A model generated the notes under the pieces. That model was not told the origin of the DNA and made no database searches. It was given only the letters and a program-made list of their open reading frames with translations. DNA of 64,000 nucleotides, from assembly GCA_018398575.1 (NCBI GenBank), contig JAGTXZ010000002.1:1118501-1182500 (forward strand). Reading direction: 5' to 3'. This DNA comes from Ampelomyces quisqualis (Eukaryota > Ascomycota > Dothideomycetes > Pleosporales > Phaeosphaeriaceae). The position numbers and the translations under genes are program-made. This document shows, in pieces, positions 56,602 through 64,000 of the stretch; the first letter of the stretch is position 1; each line of letters starts with the position of its first letter.

Positions 56602-57639
56602 ATGAAAGTCTTCGAACACATCCCAACATCGCCCTCGCTCCAACGCGCCCTCAAATCGGCCCTACCAAATAGCATCACCCTAGTACATCGCACACAACAC
56701 TCGAATCGAACAGAGCACGCACACATCCTCGCCACCTTCCCGCCGGCCGCAGATGCACTCCCAACATGTTGGGCAGCAGCATATCTCGACCGGTCTATGC
56801 GTCCAGAAACCGAGCTGTGGATCTTTGCCGCAGGAGAAATGTTGAACCACGCCTCTTCGACCTGTGCAGAATTTTGTCGCGAGTGTAGCAAGGCTGTCTT
56901 GTCATTGTTAGACTACATGTCTACCTTGCGTACACCTCCGATCCGCACGGACAAGCAACCTGAGCTGGATCTGGCCCATCAGCATGAAAAAGAGTTCCCA
57001 TTGCCAGCTCCGGATGGTGAATACCCATCTTCGCCAGGAACTTACGTGCGTCATCTGCTTATGCCCAAGGTAATCCTCACAGGCGCATGCCACGAGCAAA
57101 TCGTGCAGATCATGCGCGAAACTGGCATGGTCCGGCGAGACATGCCAGGAGCACAGCTAGAATTGAACAAGTTCTTATTCAAAATATCTGACGTACCTGT
57201 AACACGAGAATTGCCGCAAGGTCTACGCTGGGGAAAAATCAGAGAGCGAGATATAGACATAGTCAAGGCACGCACAAATATCCCTCGATCAGCAAAGACG
57301 TTACTCTCACTCCAAAGTGTGGCTGTCTTCGAAGAAAAAAGCGACAGACCTGTGGCGTGGGCTTTCCTGGGACTTGACGGTTCACTTACATCGTTGCACA
57401 CAGAACCGGAGTAGAGGGGAAAAGGTATGGCCAAAGCTGTCGCAGCGAAAATAATGCGCGAATCTGCTGCTGGGCTAGCTGTAGACGATGCTGGTAATGC
57501 TTGGTCGCATGCAGACGTGTACCAAGGCAACTTACAAAGTGAAGGTGTGTGTAAGGGTCTTAGGGGCAAGGCGCTTTGGAAAGACTACTGGGTGCGGATT
57601 GATCTCGAGGTGGCTGGGACGTTGGCCAGGGGTATGTAA
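56602..57639 (+). pseudogene. GNAT-family N-acetyltransferase interrupted by an in-frame TAG
   Basis: The ATG at 56602 (MKVFEHIPTSP) opens 270 codons ending at TAG 57412-57414. The same frame then continues 75 codons to 57639. The N-terminal part (TELWIFAAGE, HLLMPKVILTGACHEQIVQ) and the acetyl-CoA core VAVFEEKSDRPVAWAFLGLDGSLTSLHTEPE lead to the stop. RGKGMAKAVAAKIM and NLQSEGVCKGLRGKALWKDYWVRIDLE follow, which are motif A (R/Q-x-x-G-x-G/A) and the FR47-like end of a GNAT. The stop stands where the family usually has an aromatic or other polar residue, directly before RGKG. Without the second part, the acetyl-CoA site would be lost. It could be a recent pseudogene or a readthrough gene. Confidence 0.65.
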
Positions 57640-58066
57640 AGAGCATCTCATCCACGGGGTTAGGAATGGTAATGGAACATGGTCAGCGCATAATTCTAGC
57701 AAGACTTCTGTGAGGGTTCTGATTGAAGTCAGTGAGAGCACATATGACCGAAGTAGTAATGACAAGCTGATGGTTTCGAAGTTGCTCATGAAAAAATTAG
57801 AGTTGTGTTGCGTTTTAATCCTCATGGTGATCAGGGTTAAAAATTTATAATCGTCGCAAGGGGTGTTGAGGAAAAACAGGTGACATGACTTACATTACTA
57901 CACGGCTGGCACTGATGCTAGGATGAGCATCACAAGTGAGCAAAGTCGTGTTGGTTTGTTCATGTAATCGTATTGTCGTTCAGTGTCCTATATCATGAAG
58001 AGGTGTCTTGCAGGACCGTGGTCGCTGCAGGGTCTCTCAAGAAATGTCGTTGCGGCCGAAAACACT
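57640..58066. other. Intergenic
   Basis: 3' flanks of the GNAT and the P0 gene. Nothing recognisable. Confidence 0.5.
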
Positions 58067-59115
58067 TTAGTCGAACAGACCGAAGCCCATGTCCTCATCC
58101 TCGGACTCCTCCTTCTCTTCTTCCTTCTCTTCAGCCTTGGCGGGTGCGGCATCGGAGCTGGCGGCAGCGCCACCGGAAGCGGGGCCGGCGGAGGCATACT
58201 TGTCGGGGTTGGCGATGCGGTCCTTGAGGTCAGCAATCTCCTCCCACTCGTAGTCGGTCTCAATGGCAACAGAGAGAACCTTCTTGTAGGAGTTGACAAC
58301 GGAGTGCATGACTGAGGGCAGGGTAGGGAAGCCGGCAGCAAGGGAGATACTGGCGATGGTAGTGATGGCGGAGCTGAAAGCCTTGAGCAACTGGGACTCC
58401 TCAATGTCCAAAACAGAGGCATCGAAGGTCTGGCCGTTGTCGTAGATCTGGTGGATACCCATACCGTAGGTGAAGGGCGAGATGTTCAACAGGTTGAGAA
58501 GGGTGGCCTCGGAGGCACCGACCTTGTTACCAGCCTCGATGAGCTTCAAGTCGGCCGTAATTTCAATCGTACCACGGGCAATCTTGGTGGGGACGCCGAG
58601 AGCCTGGAAGAAAGAGGTCTTTCCGGGTTCCATACCACTGCCAGCTGTCAGTACGCGTCCTGGTAGTAGAATGGACAACATGCGTGTTTCCAGCGGGAAC
58701 GTAGACATCGAGGGGCGCGAGGGCACCAGCACGGGCGGGAGCAGCGACACGGTTGGCGAGAATCTTGTTGCGGATCTCCTTGAGGTCCCCGTTGGTGAAA
58801 ACGAAACCGACATTGCCTGCGCAAAAGTGTCAATGGCGAGTCGGGAAGCTGGGGTGGTGGGAGAGACTCACCCTTCACGTGGGGCAGAAGGCGCTCATAC
58901 TCGGGAGAGTCGCCGATCAAGCCCTTCAAAGCGCGGCGGACCATGGTGTTCTTGCCCATGAGAACGACACCCTCGCCGCGGAGCGACTGGCGGATCTCGT
59001 GCATCTGCTGCGACGAGACATTGTCGACGGTGACGATGAAGATGCTCTTGTACTCTTTGAGGAGCACTTCGAGCTTCTCGAAGTAAGCGGCCTTAGTTTC
59101 TTTCTTGCCCCCCAT
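58067..59115 (-). CDS. rpp0: 60S acidic ribosomal protein P0 (RPP0)
   Basis: Exons 59115-58872, 58816-58684 and 58637-58067 give 315 residues. It opens MGGKKETKAAYFEKLEVLLKEY and includes [71 protein letters not shown] and the acidic tail ending SEDEDMGFGLFD. This last motif is shared by P0, P1 and P2, recruits elongation factors, and anchors the P-stalk at the GTPase centre. The second intron (58683-58638, 46 nt) joins NT to GMEPG only with a GC donor (GCATGT), so it is a GC-AG intron. Divergent from TRM82. Confidence 0.96.
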
Positions 59116-59296
59116 TGTGTTCGTAGTGACGCAAAGGGATGTTTAAGGTCTTGGTGTTTGGTTCGAAATGATGATTTGGTGGGTAAGCTCGGCAGAAAAC
59201 GCGAAAATTGAAGTCGTGGCTGTGGCCGCTCGCCACGCTAGCGTCTAATCGGGCAAGGCGGCTTTGGAAAAGTACTACTCCCAAGTCCTATCATCA
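59116..59296. promoter_or_regulatory. Short divergent promoter of RPP0 and TRM82
   Basis: Only 181 bases separate the ATGs of RPP0 (minus) and TRM82 (plus), so the promoter must serve both. No motif claimed. Confidence 0.5.
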
Positions 59297-61024
59297 ATGT
59301 CCGGCCGACACAGCTACAGCATGCAGTTCCCTTACCAGTGTATTGTCGCTCGGAGCGAGCCATGTGAATCTTCGACTTCCTGGACTCTTTTCGGAGCCAG
59401 CGGGTCTAAAATCGTTGTCCAATCTAGCAATGGCGCGACGTTTGTGTGGCCGCAGCAAGTTGGCCAGATAGAAGTAAGTCCTGTACGATGATGAGGCTAC
59501 GTCGTCGCATTCTTTTGCGCAATTTTAGGCATATCTGTTGGATACAAGCTGAATATGTAGAATCCCCAAGAAGACGAGCCGCAGGAGCCACCCGGAAAAC
59601 GAATCAAGCTGTCCCCGCCAAAGGAGCAGAATTTCAACTTCTCGTGCCTGACTCTGTCGAATGACGGCAATTACTTGGTTGGTGTGACCGGCGAAGACAA
59701 ATGCATACGTGTCTTCCAGGTTGATTCTCAGAGTAGACTCAAGCAACTAAGCGAAAGGTAAGTACGTTCTTTCCCACTCGTTTAGTGCAGTACTTATGCA
59801 CCGAAGATGCATGTCGAGAAGACCTTCTTCCATCACTCTGACATCCGACGACACTACTATCTTATGTGCGGATAAATTTGGCGACGTATATGCCATGCCT
59901 CTACTCCCCTCACCAGAGGATGAGCAGCCAGAAGCCGCTCCACCTGCGAAGTCTGAGCCAGCAGATAATAACTTCATGCCGTCAGCGACCGTTCTCACAG
60001 TCCACTCCGGGAGGAACAGAAAGACTTTAGAGGAGCAACTAAAGCAGAAGGCTAAAGGTCCACTAAAGACAAAAGAAGCTATGTCTTTCAAACACGAACT
60101 GCTACTGGGTCATGTCTCTATGCTCACAGATTTGGCGTTTGTGAACCTAGAGGGTCGAGGGTACATCATTACAGCAGATAGAGACGAGCACATACGCATC
60201 TCTCAAGGAATACCCCAGGCGCACATCATCGAAGGATTCTGCTTTGGACATGAAGAATTTGTTAGCAGAATATGTGTCACTCGGTCTGGACGGCTCATAT
60301 CAGGTGGAGGCGACGGTCAGCTTCTCGTCTGGGATTGGCAAAACTATCATCTTGTTGAGAAGTTGCCACTTCGCGACACTGCCATCCAGCATTTGAAGAC
60401 TCGCCCAGACATCAACTCTTTGTCAAGCGATGAAGCTGTCTTCAAGACGGCCGTTACAGGTATATGGCAAATACCTAGGAGCAAAGACCAGGTGAACATT
60501 CACTTAGAATGTAACGACTAATCGTGTCGCTAATACGATCCAGAGTACCGAGGTGGTCGTAGCATGCGAGGGCCTACCAGTGTTGTTCAGCTTCAAGGTG
60601 GATATAGGCGCAATTTTGGGCAGCTCATTGGCACTCAACGGCAATCCTCTAGACGTTGCCTTCGTAGAAACGTCTCGGAATTCGTGGACTATGATTGTGT
60701 CTGTAGACAACGTACACACGCCAGGGTCTACAACAGAACGCCGAGACAACCAGGTACGCAGGAAGACCATCTGTATGTACCAACAAGGCTAATTTGCCGC
60801 TACAGGAAGCGTCGCGATTACAGTACTTTGCAACACAAGCTGATGGTCAATGGTCTGAGGATGCAGGGATGAAAGAAGCTCTGAAGATCTTCGCCGAGGC
60901 CGGGTGTAACATAGATACTGCGTTCAATGACGGCCCCAGCTCGGGACCGACGGAGAATAAAGGAGTACGAGACATCCTCTACCACGTAGAGAATCTCAGG
61001 AAGAGGCCAGGTGCCGAAGATTAG
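59297..61024 (+). CDS. trm82: tRNA (guanine-N7) methyltransferase non-catalytic subunit TRM82 (WDR4)
   Basis: Exons 59297-59473, 59561-59757, 59807-60491, 60544-60753 and 60806-61024 give 495 residues; introns are 87, 49, 52 and 52 nt. WD-repeat segments include LTLSNDGNYLVGVTGEDKCIRVF, ITLTSDDTTILCADKFGDVYAM, HELLLGHVSMLTDLAFV, RGYIITADRDEHIRIS and GRLISGGGDGQLLVWDW. The ADRDEHIRIS and HEEFVSRI segments are TRM82/WDR4 signatures. With TRM8 it forms m7G46 in tRNA and stabilises the catalytic subunit. Residues about 145-190 form an acidic, Pro-rich insert between blades. Confidence 0.93.
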
Positions 61025-62155
61025 AAGTACCTCCTTCTCATGTTTCATAATAAGTCGCATGCACGGAGATAAGTTCGCACACCAAAGCTATAGCGCAACA
61101 CAGCAACGTCCTAAGCTATACAAACAATTTATTTAGAAAGTGCGCAGTAGTAGAGATTCAACTCATGCACGGAGTAGATTGCAGAAAGTTTTTTTCCCTT
61201 TTATACCTCGCTGTTGCGTCTGCAGTCGTTATTTTTGTAAGGAGCTTAAATCCGGCTTATTATTATGCAACGTGAGAGCCCCCCCACAGTATCCGTAGTG
61301 CGGACGATAAATGGCAAAACCACCCAGTCGATAAAATCGGATGTTGCCCTGTGACGTACGAGGCTTACGAGGTTTTGGACTTGCATCAAATACATACCCA
61401 GATGCAGCAGAAGTAGGGATCCCGAGGCTAACGAGTCGACAAAGGTGCTCAATAATGTCGCTGCAGCTGTGTCAGAGTCTGCCGATGTCCGTGGGTAGAC
61501 GAATCTAGTACTGCCCGATTTCTAAGATTCCAAGAGACCCGGCGGGATGCCTCGCGTCAAGCGACCGGCCGCCGATGGCGATTCTACTTAGAGCATAACA
61601 TTGGCCGATTTTTCTTTTCGACGCAGAACCACTACCTTCTGGCGTGTACATCTGATACGTAAGTGCACTCTGTTTCTCGTGCATCTATCTTGAGCTCTCC
61701 GTGCCAGGCAGTGCACATATTAACTGCGAAGCCACAGACCCTGAGCACACGTCGGAAATCACTCCCCTCCAGCTAGACTCGCCGTTCACCAGCTACCATT
61801 CTCCGCTGCCAAGTACCATACTGCTATTCCTCTGCCCTCTCTACCCCACCTGTTTCCTTTCTTCCATACACAAAGGCACCCACTGTACCGCAAAAGTAGT
61901 GCTAGTCATATCACTTTGGCACTTTCCGCATTCAACGCCCACACCTACATCTCATCCCGCACACGCACGCACGCGAGACCCGCACACGTCGCCAAAGTGT
62001 TCGCCTCAACCTTCAGAAGGGCTTCTCCTAGGCTTCTATCGTTATTCTCCGTGCCCATTGCCGCCGCCGCATCGCATAATCAACGCGTTTCGCCTACCGC
62101 GGGGCTCTCCACTGCGTCAGGCTTGACGGCAACTCCAAAAGTAGATTTGCGCAGG
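61025..62155. other. Leader and promoter of thioredoxin reductase with an open in-frame extension
   Basis: The first 600 bases hold no gene. From 61745 to 62155 the frame of the downstream ATG stays open without any ATG. The last 80 codons (ARPAHVAKVFASTFRRASP... to KVDLRR) look like a mitochondrial presequence rich in Arg, Ser and Ala. Translation of this part would need a near-cognate start or an upstream exon. Confidence 0.5.
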
Positions 62156-63522
62156 ATGCATTCAAAGGTAGTCAGTGAGTAGCACTCAAGAGACAGTCGT
62201 CGGAGCAGTGCTAACAATATGCGCAGTCATTGGGTAAGTTGCGACGCATCGTGTGGTGGACCCCGCCAGTTCGACCATGACGGTACACCTCTTTTCCCTG
62301 CATATCCAGTTCTGACAATTGCCACAGCTCGGGGCCAGCAGGCCACACCGCAGCCATTTATGCAGCGCGTGCCGACCTGAAGCGTGAGTTGAGTATTACT
62401 GTGCTTTTCAGATGATTCCTAACCATGCGCAGCCGTCATGTACGAGGGCTTCATGGCTCTCGGCATAGCCGCCGGCGGTCAATTGACCACCACCGATGAA
62501 GTCGAGAACTTTCCCGGGTTCCTAAAGATCGGGGGCGGAAAGCTCATGGTGCGTATAACGACGCCTGCCCTCCTCTTCTTGCTAACCTTCCGTAGGAGCA
62601 CATGCGCGAACAATCCGAAGCCTGTGGCACCGAGATCATTTCCCAGACCGTTGCGAAAGTCGACCTGAAATCACGCCCCTTCAAATACTGGTTGCACCCA
62701 ATGGGCGACGACGAGGAGATTGAGGAGGAAGAACATACCGCCGAGGCTATCATCATTGCAACTGGCGCAAAGGCAAGAAGGCTGGATCTGCCCGGCGAGG
62801 AGAAATACTGGGGCTACGGTGTTTCGGCTTGCGCAGTCTGCGATGGCTCCCTGCCCATGTTCCGCGACCAGCCCCTGGTCGTCATTGGAGGAGGCGACTC
62901 GGCAGTTGAAGAGGCACTCTACCTCACAAAGAAGGCGAAGAAGGTCACTGTTCTCGTGCGAAGGGACAAGCTACGGGCCAGCAGGACAAATGCTCGCCGC
63001 CTGACCACACACCCCAAGATCGAGGTTATGTACAACACCAGCGCGAGCGAGATCAAGGGCGAGGACAAGAAGCACGGCTTAATGACCCAGTTAGTCGTCA
63101 AGAACAACGTCACCAAGCAGGAGCAGACTGTCGAGGCAAAGGGCCTGTTCTACGCGGTCGGTCACGACCCCGCGACGGAAATCTTCAAGGGCCAGCTCGA
63201 CATGGACGAGGACGGCTACCTCATCACCAAGCCCGGCGAAGGTCTGACAAGCGTTGAGGGCGTGTTCGCTGCCGGCGACGTCCAAGACAAGCGGTACCGC
63301 CAGGCAATCACGAGCGCAGGTAAGTTTCGCTTTCTTCTCTCGACACAGATGAAGCCTTACTGACCTTTCCCAGGCTCTGGTTGCGTCGCCGCATTAGAAG
63401 CCGAGAAGTGGCTCGCCGACCAAGACGACAGCGTAAGCAACGAGCTCGACACGGAGAACCAGGCCGACAAGTCGCAGACCAACGGCGTTGTGCCCGAGTA
63501 CCGCTCCAACCCCCTGTTGTAG
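62156..63522 (+). CDS. trr1: Thioredoxin reductase (NADPH)
   Basis: Six exons give 356 residues: 62156-62174, 62227-62233, 62328-62383, 62433-62548, 62596-63319 and 63374-63522. Exon 2 is a 7-nt microexon (TCATTGG) that completes MHSKVVIIGSGPAGHTAA, the FAD-binding GxGxxG. GQLTTTDEVENFPGF follows, then the redox pair in SACAVCDG at Cys145/Cys148, the NADPH-binding VVIGGGDSAVEEA, and FYAVGHDPATEIF with GVFAAGDVQDKRYRQAITSAGSG at the C-terminal FAD site. It is a low-molecular-weight, bacterial-type TrxR, the usual fungal form. The ATG at 62156 gives the cytosolic protein; an open N-terminal extension may give a mitochondrial form. Introns are 52, 94, 49, 47 and 54 nt. Confidence 0.95.
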
Positions 63523-64000
63523 ACTCACCTCCTCACACACCCACACACTACATCAATCTCTTTCGCATCCAAGGGATCTAGCATCAATGTTTAGTGTAGC
63601 GAATACCTGTCGGAAGGAAGCATATATAGAGTTTTGAAAGAGATCTGGTAAAGTGTTGTTGGCTAGAGCGTTTGCTCTGTTGCTCGCCATTTCTTAGGGA
63701 TGTTGAAAATAGACATGGCTGGACGCCGTACTTGGAATCAGATAGAGTCTGTTTCACACGTTGGCAATCAAACATGTATGGAATCGTAAGGGGTTTGCAT
63801 TAGTGCTCATCATGGGTATATATGCTACAAGTACTTTGGTGATCATCATGCTGCCGCTGCTGTGCATGTGTTTACACTAACAAACGCCATAGCTACATCA
63901 TCGAGCACTTCGCCCTGCGCACGGGTGCATAACGTGGCACTGGCGCATGTTCTGACTGCGTGCAGCTGTCCATTGCATGGTGAGCGAGGTATATGGCGCC
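63523..64000. other. 3' flank to window end
   Basis: No recognisable feature. Confidence 0.5.

Noticed and set aside
1..64000. tRNA, rRNA, CRISPR or bacterial operon features
   Set aside because: I saw no cloverleaf with a GTTCGA loop, no rRNA-like stretch and no repeat-spacer array; the gene style is eukaryotic.

Overview
The window looks like a chromosome segment of a filamentous ascomycete, most likely a Dothideomycete of the Pleosporales type (inference from gene style, not from a search). The reasons are single-copy eukaryotic genes with many 42-66 nt introns, GT...AG borders with CTAAC/CTGAC-like branch sites, compact divergent gene pairs, and an AT-rich stop-filled block typical of RIP (repeat-induced point mutation).

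Layout. Bases 1-3770 are an AT-rich, RIP-like repeat relic. Bases 4404-42302 are a gene-dense conserved arm: UBE3D-like protein, sterol dehydrogenase ERG26, UBE2Z-like E2, TRAPP subunit TRS23, proteasome subunit RPN10, borealin-like CPC subunit, exopolyphosphatase with a signal peptide, a DUF2985 membrane protein, an Esc1-like bHLH regulator, a LPRELRDMIY-type protein, an NTF2-like protein, an MFS transporter, a C2H2 regulator, nucleolin NSR1, glucosyltransferase ALG6, copper chaperone COX17, RanGAP RNA1 and a seed-maturation-protein (LEA-like) protein. Bases 42303-57639 are an accessory stretch: sparse genes, relics, two copies of one MITE family in inverted orientation, a disrupted 2-hydroxyacyl-CoA lyase, an intact P450, a GNAT interrupted by a stop, and a 12-exon gene for a 1565-residue fusion. 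Bases 58067-63522 return to conserved genes: ribosomal protein P0, tRNA methyltransferase subunit TRM82 and thioredoxin reductase.

The most notable object is the fusion at 44416-49685. It joins an indoleamine-dioxygenase/PrnB-like domain to a P450-reductase-type FAD/NAD(P)H module without a flavodoxin domain, then a cytochrome b5 domain and a long tail. This suggests a heme oxygenase-type enzyme carrying its own electron supply. It sits near the P450 and the lyase relic, so the stretch may be a decaying metabolic locus. Three in-frame TAG codons in 45.3-57.4 kb are each explainable by one C-to-T or G-to-A change, as expected from RIP leakage, or by readthrough.

Gene-structure curiosities are frequent: a start codon split by an intron (TRS23), a 7-nt microexon and a probable non-AUG mitochondrial presequence (thioredoxin reductase), and three likely GC-AG introns. 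All exon borders were worked out by hand from reading frame and family conservation, and none is backed by transcript data.
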